This document shows, one piece after another, positions 36,235 to 46,473 of a DNA stretch of 64,000 nucleotides. Both the position numbers and the translations under genes were made by a program. Source of the DNA: Beta vulgaris subsp. vulgaris (lineage: Eukaryota; Streptophyta; Magnoliopsida; Caryophyllales; Amaranthaceae); assembly GCF_026745355.1 (NCBI RefSeq), contig NC_079209.1, forward strand, positions 4,076,507 through 4,140,506, read 5' to 3'. Below the pieces are notes generated by a model. The model saw only the letters and a list, made by a program, of their open reading frames with translations, made no database searches and was not told the origin of the DNA. The first letter of the stretch is position 1. Each line of letters starts with the position of its first letter.

Positions 36235-36850
36235 GGACACTAGTTTAAGTTGTAGGAAATAATAAAGAGTTAGAACAAAAATCATTTAGGGTTGTAAGAA
36301 GTACTAATTAGAATTATAGGCTTATGGCAACAATTTTTCTATAATTGTAGGAAGTAGTAGTCAAGAGTTGTAACAACATTTGTTTAGAGTTACATGAAAT
36401 AGTAATTAGAGTTACACTTATTTAGAGTTGTAGGAAGTAGTAGTTCTAATCAAATTGTTCCCACAAATCTAACTTGTACTTCCTACAACTCTAATCAAAT
36501 GTGGGCATAAAATTTAACATCTACTTCCTACCAGTTAAAGTTAATGTTGCTATAACTTTAACTTCTAATTCCTACAACTCTAATCAAATGTTGGCATAAT
36601 TTTAACTTCTACTTCCTACAACTCTAATCAAATGTTAGGATAGCTATAACTTTTAGGTCCTATAACTCAAATTAAATGTTGGCGTAACTTTAACTTCTAA
36701 CCCGTACAACTCTAATCAAACGTTGACATAACTCTAACTTCTACATGCTATAATTCTAAAAGGGGTTGAATCATGAGATAGAGAGTTGTAGAAGTAAGTT
36801 CTTAAGAGTTATATAAGCTATTATTTAGAGTTCCAGGAACATGTAACACA
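36235..36850. repeat. Palindromic cluster of AGAGTTGTAGGAAGTAG units
   Basis: Units of the form TTAGAGTTGTAGGAAGTAGTA run left to right up to about 36440. Their reverse complement (CTACTTCCTACAACTCTAATC, about 45 bases per unit, with AAATGTTGGCATAA) then repeats to about 36760, and the first orientation returns at 36780-36840. It could fold into a long imperfect hairpin. Confidence 0.7.
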
Positions 36851-37006
36851 ATTCAAACCAACAATCTCACAATTCCAATCAACAAAAACACCTAAATTAA
36901 ACTGAATCCTCCAAAAATAAACAAAATTCAAACAAAAAAAATAAAAAGAGTGAAGTTACACTAGATATTATTCTCAGCCATATAAAGTATAGTGAAACCA
37001 TCATTG

Positions 37007-37306
37007 CTGTATTTTTGGTCTGATTTGAAGTAGAAATCAACAAATGTGATCACATAACACCTAGGTTTGTGTCATGTGTAGGAAAAAAAATTAGTTTGTG
37101 TACCACAAATATTGTTTGTTTAGCTTTTCAAGATGAGGTGTTGTTACTTGTTAGCAGGGACTTATAGAGAGGGGAGCAGATGGGGGATATCTGTACCCTA
37201 ATTCCTTAAGAAAAATATACGAGCTTCAGATTCTTTTTTTTTGGGGTTAAAGGAGAGAATCATGAGAAATAATGCATGAGTGATTGACTAAATGACTAGC
37301 TGATTA
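37007..37306. repeat. 300-bp repeat, copy 1 (other copy at 42742-43043)
   Basis: Same orientation and roughly 90 percent identical to 42742-43043 by eye. Shared words include GATCACATAACACCT and TTTTCAAGATGAGGTG. Copy 1 is the intron next to the MON2-like exon at 37308-37591 and ends within a base of its splice donor. Confidence 0.8.
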
Positions 37307-37307
37307 C

Positions 37308-37591
37308 CAAGGATAGTTAAGAATGCCATATCTAGTGATATATCAGCCTCCAGTGCAATAGAAGACAACACATTGGACGAAAGAGCACGTCCACAATATC
37401 CCACAAGAAAATATTCAAAAATATCTGCTGCTTCTTTCCAGAGACGACGACTTCTAGCAGACCTAATACATGGATGAGTTTCACCATTCTGGGATAATTG
37501 ACCAACATCAATCACAAGAATACGGTTAAAGCCTTCAACAGCTAGCCTCCAAATGAAACCATCTGTACTGTCTCTTCTTGTTGTCATGCAC
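37308..37591 (-). pseudogene. MON2: MON2-like exon (GFIWRLAVEGFN region)
   Basis: The exon has acceptor CTCTATAG (exon starts at 37591) and donor CTTG|GTAATC (exon ends at 37308); 284 nt, open. It reads CMTTRRDSTDG, IWRLAVEGFNRILV, RRLWKEAADIFEYFLVGYCG and FLTILG, a strong match to the conserved C-terminal part of plant MON2. The split codons at both ends agree with the family. In MON2 this exon should follow the pieces at 36.0, 35.0 and 34.5 kb, but here it precedes them. I found no further C-terminal exon downstream, so the gene is broken. Confidence 0.75.
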
Positions 37592-37639
37592 CTATAGAGA
37601 TAATTGAAGTTAATACACAGGGAAACAATCAGCATAAAT

Positions 37640-38690
37640 GAAGTTATAGTATAGGCACATTAGATGTTGGTTGCAGGTGAATCAGTGCAATGGGGAATGA
37701 CAAAGCAAGATAAAACCTGACTAGGCCACCAGTACAAAATCAACAAACAATTGGTATTCCTCCCAGGAGGGGAAACAAAGAAACCAAATACTAGAAAGTA
37801 GCAACTTCCTTGTGTAACTTGCTTGTATAAAAAGAAAACATAAAAAAAATAGTAACAAGATTTCGTTATGAAGCTCTCCATTCCTAAAAAAACTCAAAGT
37901 AACAACAATTAGAAGAAAGTTTTGGGAATGTGAACTTCGAATCGTCCATTAAGAAAAAAAAAACACTCACAGTCAGCAATAATAGCACACAGAAAATTGT
38001 CATGGTTTGGCCCCTTCACCAATATCTACTATGAAAGCCTCATCAACTATAGCGATCTATTCAAGAGTAGACAAAACCAACTTCCTAAAACCTCTCTTTC
38101 ATATCATAAATCACCATCAACACCCTTAATTATACTACAGAGAGGACATAAAATTCTGATTCCTTCCATAGAAGAGAAGAGAGGAAAAGGATATAATATT
38201 ATTTGGAATATCTTGCTAAATTTGAAATTTGTGGCAACTGAATCTTTATTTATTACACTGATGGTTTATGTTTTTCTCTCTCTCTGTTTATTGGGTGATT
38301 TCTTATCAGGTTGTTGACCACTTGAATCAACCCATTAATGACATTCTTTTCACTAGCCCTAACCCTGACCTGTGTGGCCGCCTCTAACCCCCATGGCCTT
38401 GACCCTAGCCCTGCCCACTGATGGTTTCATATCGCCAAAAGAAAAGGAACTTTATCTACTGACCAGGGGGCCTTATACTATCATACCATATCTTGTTTCA
38501 TCAAGCATTTACTTATTAGTCAGTCTACCCCCTGCCACAGCTCATTCATTAAATGCAATGTGAATCACATAAATATGGCTGATTGGTCCCAACCCACAAG
38601 ATAGTTTTAAAGTGGAATGAGGGGCAGTAAAATACATATGAAGCATGCATAAGAAACAGGGGAGAAGAAAAAGAAGCATGCATAAGAAGC
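37640..38690. other. Stretch without a recognised gene
   Basis: It lies between the MON2-like exon and the RIP-like ORF. Open frames here are short and composition-driven. Confidence 0.3.
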
Positions 38691-38696
38691 AGGAAA

Positions 38697-39743
38697 CTAA
38701 TGAGAGACTGAAAAATAGATAGAAAGAAATCTACCCTCAAACTTTGAAATCGTTGATTCCATGTAATCAAGGTCTGCTTTTAGAAAATTAGCAGGAGCTG
38801 TACGTTGGTCGAATTTCTTCACCCACTCCTCACGAATCTTAGCAAGGCTTGTGTTACTTAAAAGTAACAATGAATGTCTCAGTGTCCTAACAAACTTCAC
38901 CCCACATGCATCAGCGATCTCCTTCTTCAGTGAACAAATCGTGTTCCGACTTAAAAAATAAACCATCCATGCTTTGCAGAGTTGTTTGAAGTGCTTAATA
39001 AAGGCCACGACCTGATCATCTCCAGGAACAGAAAGGTTCAGATCAACAATAATGGGTCTCAAAGAAGGAAGAATGTCCGTACAACTTTCAGTATCCAACA
39101 TTTCATTCTCTCCCTGAAATATATCTTCAGCAGTGGAAACACAAGGCATCATAGTCCCAGCAATATTTAAGCGGAGTAACTTAATGCGAGAAGCCTCGCA
39201 CAAGTGTACATCAAACACCATGGTCGCCTTTGAAGCAGTCAAATCATTACGAGAATCCATACAAGCAAATGCATCGATCATGGGCTTCACGCCTAAAGCA
39301 TTCCACGGCTCCCCTTTCCCTTCATAACTAGCAGGCAATTGCAACTGGCGAGCTTTGACTTTGCGCTCAAAAGCAATGCTCCATTCTGAATCAGCAAAGA
39401 CTCTCCAACCACGCCGCCGCGAAGAATGAAATGCCAAGATATAAAGGGTAGCCCGAGAAATCAAGAATCTCCTTGAATTTTGCTGGTAAACAATTTTCAA
39501 TTTAACCAGGGGATAACTTCTCACACATCTAAGTGATCTAATACCATCAAAATCATGACCTTCCAAACAACCCCACTCAACCATCCAATCTAAAAGCTTA
39601 AACAATTCATCCAACAGATTCAACTCATCACATAAAACCCACGTTTTCTTTTGAACATCTGGCAAATCACTATACTTAACTACCTTGTTTTTTGCAACCG
39701 GTGCAGATGAAGATGTCTCCCCAATCTTACGTTTTTTACCCAT
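38697..39743 (-). CDS. Protein with a tentative ribosome-inactivating-protein (RIP)-like domain
   Basis: The open frame of 348 codons starts at 39743 with a basic, NLS-like MGKKRK. Residues 1-75 are a Lys-rich and helical segment (DELFKLLDWMVEWGCLEG) that I do not recognise. Residues ~80-240 resemble the RIP N-glycosidase fold: a strand with Tyr101 (TLYILAF), an LxLPxSY word at 135-140, Glu183-Ala-Ser-Arg186 in the position of the catalytic ExxR helix, and LPSLRPIIVDLNL at 225-237. The second active-site Tyr and the Trp usual in active RIPs are not seen, so activity on rRNA is doubtful. Residues ~240-348 are helical and unassigned. There is no signal peptide, unlike classical secreted RIPs. 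A donor GAGG|GTAGAT at 38735 may lead to further exons that I could not find. A leader exon with donor TTTCAG|GTAATT at about 40241 and an acceptor TTTGGCAG near 39767 are plausible. Confidence 0.5.
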   Translation of the reverse strand: MGKKRKIGETSSSAPVAKNKVVKYSDLPDVQKKTWVLCDELNLLDELFKLLDWMVEWGCLEGHDFDGIRSLRCVRSYPLVKLKIVYQQNSRRFLISRATLYILAFHSSRRRGWRVFADSEWSIAFERKVKARQLQLPASYEGKGEPWNALGVKPMIDAFACMDSRNDLTASKATMVFDVHLCEASRIKLLRLNIAGTMMPCVSTAEDIFQGENEMLDTESCTDILPSLRPIIVDLNLSVPGDDQVVAFIKHFKQLCKAWMVYFLSRNTICSLKKEIADACGVKFVRTLRHSLLLLSNTSLAKIREEWVKKFDQRTAPANFLKADLDYMESTISKFEGRFLSIYFSVSH

Positions 39744-40389
39744 GTTAGTTAGTTTGTGTTAACTTCTCTGCCAAAGGTAAACAAAATAAAGCCCATTGCA
39801 TAATCAAATCCCATTTCTTGATTTAAGCATACAAATGACTTTCATTGTTATTATTGAGCCCATTAAACAATTACGCTAATAATAATACTGTAAATCAATA
39901 ATTAATAAAGTGCCCAGAATAGATTAAGCCCCAATTAAACCTTGGGGCCAGAATAAACAAGAAAGCCCTCGATAAACACTTATTATAATCCCATCCCATC
40001 CCATCAATGCTTGTAAAAAGAAGCCCAATCATTCAATCAACAGCTCCTGCTAATGTTATGTTATGTGATTAGTATGAGCCAAGATAACTAAACTGTTATC
40101 CTCTAAATTACAAACAAATCCCTCTAACATTACGTACTGTACTACATAAACAAAGCCATAAAATTAGATGAAGGAAACATACATTTGCAATATACTTACA
40201 ATTTTTACAAAGTTGAAACTTGAAAGAGTAGTAAATTACCTGAAAAACCAAACGAAAAAGAGCGACTTTTGGACTTTGAAGAGACTAGAAAGGCGATTTT
40301 TAGGGTTTTGTTTCGTTGGACTCTTTCCCTTCCTTCTAATACGAAGTAAGACTCATTAGTATTTTTTTATCAGTATTTTCCTTCTTATT

Positions 40390-40572
40390 CAGGGCCGTAT
40401 TTGGATATGGGCGAGAGGGGCAGTTGCCCAGGGCCCCAAAACATTTCGGACCAAAAAATTATTTATTTTTTGGTCTAGACCGAAAAATTAAACATTCAAA
40501 AAACTTAGACTTAATCAGGGCCCTACTATGTAGGCTCGCCTTTGGGCTTCCAAAATCTCAGAAACGGGGCTG
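40390..40572. mobile_element. hAT-type MITE copy 1 (183 bp)
   Basis: It starts CAGGGCCG and ends CGGGGCTG. It has the same length as copy 2 and about five differences from it (roughly 97 percent identity by eye). The flanking octamers differ from each other (TTCTTATT left, ATGATATA right), so it is not a simple insertion. Confidence 0.85.
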
Positions 40573-40946
40573 ATGATATAGAAGATTGGAACAGTTGGTA
40601 TGACATTTTTATCTTGGAGGCTGGTAGTAATTGGGTACTCAAACATGAAAATGTCATAACAAGTCGAAGTTTGAATTTTGATGAACAAGTTTTTGGTATA
40701 GATGGTTTGTATATTTTATCAAATTATGGAAGTTGTTTTACGCGAGATCCTTTGCCTTATCTATATCATTACAATGTTGTACGTGGGACTTCAAGAATTC
40801 TAAGAGTACCGCAAGATAGTGATGATCAAGATAATTTTGATATGAATACGTGTACTTTTCGGATATTTGGATGGGAGCGTAAGATGAGAGATTGTGTGTT
40901 CGAGTCTATTTGTCTAGTTAAGTTTTTTCGATCGGATTCTTCATAA
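40573..40946 (+). pseudogene. F-box protein, C-terminal part (displaced upstream)
   Basis: The frame reads from the ATGATATA octamer: DIEDWNSWYDIF..WVLKHENVITSR..LPYLYHYNVVRGTSRIL and ends at a TAA at 40944-40946. No start codon belongs to it; the apparent ATG at 40542 is inside the MITE. The content is like the C-terminal part of plant F-box proteins with an associated interaction domain. Its N-terminal half lies 160 bases downstream at 41108-41644. Confidence 0.65.
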
Positions 40947-41107
40947 ATTATATATAGTTTATGATCAGAAGTCAGAACCTTATACTTACATACGTCAAAT
41001 ATTTAGGTTCAATAATAATACTCACCTTTCCTCCTCTCACTTGTTCTCAGTTTTTAGCTTCTTCTCGCCATAATACTCCTTCACTCGTACGAATCATCAA
41101 CATAACC

Positions 41108-41644
41108 ATGTCTTTTAATGGAGAGTTATTCGAAATTATGTCATGGTTACCTGTAAAAACTTTACATAGATTATCAACCATGACAAAAATCTGCAAAGAT
41201 ATTCTATCCGAACCCTACTTTACGGAGAAACAATGTCAAAATTCGTGCTCGAAAACCGATGAGTGCTTGATTATAGAAGAAGATTCAGGCCTAAATACAA
41301 AGGTTAGAAAACTACAATTTTCTTTCTTATCCAAACCACAATCTTACAATGGCATCCCAAAAAATCCCTTAAGTTCTTAGTGAAAAAAGGTCGAATTTTG
41401 GCATCAAAGAATGGGTTAATCTTAAGTAGAACTATAAACTCCAAAAAAACCAACCGAATTATTTCTGTGCAACCCTGCAACAAGAACTTGGTCGACTATT
41501 AAGTTGCCTAACAAGGAATTAGCAAGGAGATATCAAATTGATGGAAGTTTAAATATTACGTTGGTATGTGGTAATGCATGTAATAAACAAAATATTAAGT
41601 TTCCATTAGACTATACTCTTTTGATGTTTACCATACATGATATA
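41108..41644 (+). pseudogene. F-box protein, N-terminal part (displaced downstream, frameshifted)
   Basis: The ATG at 41108 starts MSFNGELFEIMSWLPVKTLH, then KICKDILSEPYFTEKQC, an F-box motif as in plant SCF-type F-box proteins (substrate receptors binding SKP1). The frame then breaks near an A-run at about 41352 (CCCAAAAAATCCC) and again near 41465. It recovers as NPATRTWSTIKLPNKEL and IKFPLDYTLLMFTIHDI up to the octamer ATGATATA at 41637-41644. The two small frame breaks make it a pseudogene independent of the permutation. Confidence 0.7.
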
Positions 41645-41827
41645 CAGGGCCGTATTTGGATATGGGCGAGAGGGGCAGTTGCCCAGGGCCCCAAAACATT
41701 TCGGACCAAAAAATTGTTTATTTTTTGGTCTAGACCGAAAAATTAAACATTCAAAAAACTTGGATTTAATCAGGGCCCTACTATGTAGGCTCGCCCTTGG
41801 GCCTCCAAAATCTCAGAAACGGGGCTG
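41645..41827. mobile_element. hAT-type MITE copy 2 (183 bp)
   Basis: Same termini and length as copy 1. The left flank is ATGATATA and the right flank TTCTTATT, the mirror of copy 1. Confidence 0.85.
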
Positions 41828-41877
41828 TTCTTATTAGGATGAAAATGATTTTTACTTAATGAGAATTTGATCTATCT

Positions 41878-42235
41878 TGGGTCTACACTAGAGTTTAGTT
41901 CAAGTCGAATAATCTAATGGGTTGATTATAGTTCAGTTTAATTCAATTTATTAAACCTTCGGGTTTGATACGGGTCATTCTCAGTTATGGTTAATCTTTA
42001 TTCAAGTTCAGTTCAGGTTAATATTTGTTCAAGTTCAGTTCAAGTCAATAATTTATAGGTCAATGACAATTCAGGCCGCTTTCAGTTCATGTTAATAATT
42101 TACAGGTTAGTAATAGTTCATACCACTTTCAATTCAGGTCAATCTTCAAGTTACGGGCCTTCATCTCAGGTCACGATTAGTTTGATTAACCCAACGGATT
42201 TCCACCCAAACTGACATCTCTTGTCTACACTAGAG
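41878..42235. repeat. Degenerate GTTCAGTTCAGGTCAAT repeat between 15-bp direct repeats
   Basis: GTCTACACTAGAGTT occurs near 41880 and again near 42222. The DNA between them is made of TTCA(A/G)TTCAGGTTAAT-type words. The direct repeats look like a target duplication, but no termini of a known element are clear. Confidence 0.45.
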
Positions 42236-42741
42236 TTCGACATGGACCCAATCAAGCGAGCGAGGTATTACATTGTCGTCTCTAGCAAATTTGTGCCTTG
42301 AGCAAAACCTACAAAGGGGCCTAATTAATAGTCAAGCATCTTAAATGGAAAACAATTTTCAACACCGACGAGAATCCTAGGTCTCATAATTATGAAAATA
42401 AGGAACAAAGAAAACTGAGAAAAAATAAGAAAGTATTTCTTTTCTTTTCTTTATTGTAGAAAAAAAATCAATATTTTAAAAAAAAAATTAAAAAACCAAC
42501 TTTTAATTATGTGGGATTCTTAAAAATGAGGGGCTCGGAGCCATCGCTCATCTTGCTCGCCCTTGTGAGCCAGCTTTGGAATTAAAAGTATAACATTTCA
42601 CTTTTGAGAAATCTACATGTATGACACTATTGTAGTTCGTCAAAGAAAATGTTAATTGGGGTTAAAAAAAGATTAGGATTTTGCCTCGGTATACTTATTT
42701 TGATTTATGTGTCGGGAAAAATTGTCATGTTAAAGTTTTTA

Positions 42742-43043
42742 CTGTATTTTTGGTCTGATTTGAGGTAGAAATCAACAAATATGATCACATAACACCTTGG
42801 TTTGTGTCATGTGTGTAGGAAAAAAAAATTAGTTTGTGTACCACGAATATTGCTTGTTTAGCTTTTCAAGATGAGGTGTTGTTACTTGTAAGCCGGGACT
42901 TATAGAGAGGGGAGCATATGGGTACATATGTACCCCATTTCCTTAAGTAAAATATACGAGTTTCAGAATTTTTTTTTTTGGGATTAAAGGAGAGAATCAT
43001 GAGAAATCATGCGTGAGTGATTGACTAAATGACTAGCTGATTA
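42742..43043. repeat. 300-bp repeat, copy 2 (other copy at 37007-37306)
   Basis: It is a copy of the intron next to the MON2-like exon at 37.5 kb, without the exon. The similarity stops at GCTGATTA, within a base of the exon boundary of copy 1. The DNA right of it (43044-43484) shows no gene. Confidence 0.8.
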
Positions 43044-43484
43044 TCCGAATTGTTACTGTTTTTATGCCATTAATTCTTTGAATTAAATTTATTATTGTTA
43101 TTATGCTACTCCGTATTTGATTAGTATGACAATAGTGCTTAGATTTTTTGGGATATATTTATATATTAGAATTGTTGGATATAAACTAGTGTATTTGCTT
43201 TTATGTCTAGTGTTGATTCTTTTGCAACTAATAGTATTTATTGTGCCAATTGTGCTTCTAATGATGTCACCATAGTTCCTACTTCCTAGGTAAGAATTTA
43301 GGTAAGTGTTTTGTCTATTATTGACGTTGTTTAAGAGTGTTTTTTTTACTTACCATAAAGTTGTTTCAACTTAGAAACAACAGGTTGTGCAGTATGTATG
43401 CGTTCTTGCAGTTGAGAGGGAATTTTTCCATCATCTTGCTGCTTGCATGTTATGATATAGATGCAAGATTAATCTATTGGAATG

Positions 43485-45820
43485 TATAGAAGATATACAT
43501 CGACTATATCTCAGTTAAATATTTTAGTTATTGTAATCTAATATATATAGGATATCATATTTATCTTTAGGATATTATCACTTTATTATAGCATATTCTC
43601 TAGAATATTATTAGCCTAATATATTTATTCCCCCTATTAGTTGTCATCTCTTGTACTATAGAAGGTGTACTTACCATAACATTCAACTAGAATTTTTTGC
43701 ACGCGATGCGTGCTTGAATTTTTTTAAAACAGAAACTCGATTTTCTTCGGCATAAGAGTCAAAATTTAAACATTAGACATACGAAGTATAAATTTTTTTA
43801 GTTGCAAAATTTAATTAGTTTAGTTTCTGTCACTTAATTCTCTCACCATTCTTTTTGTTTTTTTTTTTACTTTTCAAAGTTAAATTCTATGAACAAAATA
43901 GAAATTTTATTGAATTTATTTATGATTTCTAATATTATAATTTTTTAGTTGATTTTTGAATTAAGTACAGTAGAGTATTTTATAAATTATAAAAAAAAGT
44001 GGACACTTTGATTTCAAGTCAATTTTGTCATAGGTTGTAGTTTGTAAGTGAATTTTAAGTTTTTGTAAAGTTTCCTCATTTTAGTGATTTGCATAACGTA
44101 AATTATGCAATTTTATGATTTTAGTTGACTTGTGAGTGATTGTTATAATTATATTTTTCGTATTTTTGTTTGAAGCCCCCTTTGATTTGTAAGTGAATTT
44201 GTAATTTAGAATGGGAAGGGGTAACATAGTCTCTTCATTCATGGACACCATAGTTCCCCCCTTCCCTTATATAATAGAGATATGTTATACTTTAATTCTT
44301 GAATGATATTTTATATAAATCTTTTTACCTTGATAATTAATCGCTATTATATAATAGAAAAAGATAGGTCTAAATATATTTAAAAGTTTCATAATATATA
44401 GGAAACACTATAAAAAAGTAAATAATTTTTTTCCTTGTCTAACTTCTAAATTCTGATTTCACTACAAATACACCTCTCTTTTTTTATCATGACCCACCAT
44501 TAATTATGAATGGTTCTTGAGAATACTAATTTGCAAGTAAATTTTTGTAAATTTTTTTCTATGTATTGACATTCTAAGTTATTAGTTTAGTTTGTATGTT
44601 AATTTTAAGTATTAATAAAGTTTCCTGATTATTTAAGTGATTTGCGTGATTTTTATAACGTGATTTTCTCGATCAATTGTATGAGTAATTTGTAAAGTTT
44701 CTTCTTTTAAGTGATTTGTGAGTGAGTGTTGTAAATTAATTTTCGGTAGTTTTCTTTCAGTGCCGATTTTGATTTTGACATTTATTTTGTAATTTAGAAA
44801 GGGAAGGGGGCAAAATAGGCATTTCGAAAGAGGACATCATTGCTCCCCCCTTCCCTTATATAATAGAGATATAAGCTTTCTCATAAATTCTATCATGGTA
44901 TCAAGAGCTTTGATCCGCAACCACGCTTCCCCTCCCTAATCTCCTTCCCTCAATGGCGGTAGTGATAATATCACTCCCACACCAGCCATCATCCTCCTCC
45001 ATCATGGCTACACCATCAAAACCTTTTGCCGACGTCGACAAATGATGGTGACCATATCAAACTTCCTTCTCATAAAGCTTCAAACCAAAATCACACTTTC
45101 GCTCAACTCTTTTGGCACCCCGTATTTCATATACCATGAGATGCCAATTATCAATTTTTTTTTTCTCCAAACCTTTACGGAGAAACAATCCCTTTTCGAC
45201 ACCTTGTAGTTTGTCTACCACGTGTTGCCAAACATAAATTTCCTTCTCCAAAACCATCATGGAGAACCATAAAATTCTCTTTTAAATAACCATCACCATC
45301 ATTACATTTTTCTATCTTTTCTCTAATGGTGGTGAAGGAACCCATATATTTTCTCCCATACAATAAAATATTCCTCTTTCCTGTCAATGGCAAGTTAATA
45401 ACCAGTTAGCCCTTGACGAGAGCACAACCTACTCATCATGTTTATTGTCACTTAAACTCGCAGTGGAGCTTCGAGAACTTCTCATATGGTACACCCCCCA
45501 TCTTCATCCATGGTGTTTGCTATCTCCTGATCCTCCTCTACTTTTGTCCAAGACTGGACTCTCGTCCCGGTCGTCCGTCTTGTGGGGGCGTATAGAAGAT
45601 AAACATCGACTATATCTCAGTCAAATATTTTAGTTATTGTAATCTAGTATATTTAGGATATTATATTCATCTTTAGGATATTATCACTTTATTATATAGC
45701 ATATTTTCTAGAATATTATTAGCATAATATCTTTATTCCCTCTATTAGTTGTCATCTCTTGTACTATATAAGGTATACTTACCATACTATTCAATATAAG
45801 CTTTCTCATAAATTCTATCA
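43485..45820 (+). mobile_element. Non-autonomous Copia-type LTR element with Helitron in its 5' LTR
   Basis: The target duplication GAATG is exact at 43480-43484 and 45821-45825. The 3' LTR is 45591-45820 (230 bp, TATAGAAGAT...AATTCTATCA). The 5' LTR is 43485-43686 plus 44870-44895 (228 bp), split by a Helitron. The primer-binding site TGGTATCAAGAGC at 44896 suits initiator-Met tRNA. The internal 695 bp has no protease, integrase or RT. It is a short derivative with a decayed gag-like leader. Confidence 0.85.
43687..44869 (-). mobile_element. Helitron inserted in an LTR, with internal tandem duplication
   Basis: On the minus strand it starts TCTCTATTATATAAGGGAAG at 44869 and ends at CTAG (43690-43687) after a GCACGCATCGCGTGC hairpin. 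It sits between A and T. The other LTR of the host element has the uninterrupted site TTCAATATAAGC, proving both boundaries. A second copy of the 5' end lies inside at 44280, and about 290 bases (43990-44280 and 44560-44869) are duplicated. Confidence 0.85.
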
Positions 45821-45825
45821 GAATG

Positions 45826-46322
45826 ACCATTAGGTTAGAGCCTTGGCACAGAGTTAGGGTTCTACTCATCCGGTGGGTTTTCAATCAGATCTGATCATAC
45901 TAAAAAGGATAGGCATCCTTTGTAGTTTGTCACCTTGATCGGTGATCCATCATATAAATTCCAACATCTTGTTTTTTCTTTTACTCGGCCTACTCTATAG
46001 GGTTTGGTTCTTAAATTATTTTGGGACTAAGGCTTTGTTGTTGATGTTGTATATGTTTCTCATAGATGATTTCTCAGTTGCAATGCGTGTGAAAAGGTTG
46101 CAATTTTGGAGTTGCCTTATATCCCAAGTTTTGTTATTTTATCTTCATTATTTATAGATGTTGTTAGAAATACCTGAATCGTACCTGCAATGTGTTGGTC
46201 TTTTCTTGTCCTGGCTGATAAATTTGTTTCTACTTATCAAATAGGACAATAATATTTTTGTAAAAGTGAAGAAATGATTAATTCTGAATTTTTATGTACT
46301 ACTTTTGACGGGTTTTCCTCAG
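45826..46322. other. Stretch upstream of a MON2-like exon; no exon recognised
   Basis: Open frames are short. This should hold intron and earlier exons of MON2, but I could not match any. Confidence 0.3.
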
Positions 46323-46392
46323 TATGTTAGTGAGGGTCAGAACTCTTGATCTGCCATTATGGCACCACATTCTTGTTCTTGAAATTCTTAGG
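46323..46392 (+). pseudogene. MON2: MON2-like exon (LDLPLWHHILVLEILR)
   Basis: Acceptor CCTCAG, donor AGG|GTATGTC; reads MLVRVRTLDLPLWHHILVLEILR, recognised as the HEAT-region segment of plant MON2 just before the GFC..RT exon. Its phase joins the exon at 52932 exactly. The LINE insertion begins 28 bases downstream of the donor. Intact in itself; the gene around it is not. Confidence 0.75.
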
Positions 46393-46473
46393 GTATGTCA
46401 AATAAATGTACCTGTCTTTTTTTTTTCTTGGTAAACATGGCCTTTCATTCCTTACGTAATAATGTTAAACATA

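Larger units (their letters stand above)
40390..41827. mobile_element. Composite: two hAT-type MITEs bracketing a circularly permuted F-box gene copy
   Basis: Layout: TTCTTATT (40382-40389), MITE 1 (40390-40572), ATGATATA (40573-40580), F-box DNA, ATGATATA (41637-41644), MITE 2 (41645-41827), TTCTTATT (41828-41835). The outer 8-mers match exactly, as do the inner 8-mers. The F-box DNA runs C-terminal part first, then N-terminal part, and its two ends join in the same codon frame across ATGATATA. This fits integration of a circle, or of one unit of a tandem array, through the MITE. Confidence 0.85.

Noticed and set aside
36235..36850. CRISPR-like repeat-spacer array
   Set aside because: Plant DNA, units are inverted and degenerate, and spacers are not unique.
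37308..39743. Splicing of the RIP-like ORF directly to the MON2-like exon at 37591
   Set aside because: Joining the donor at 38735 to that acceptor gives a stop within three codons, and the families are unrelated.
44896..44910. tRNA gene fragment
   Set aside because: TGGTATCAAGAGC is the retrotransposon primer-binding site, not a tRNA; the same holds at 34587 and 59038.
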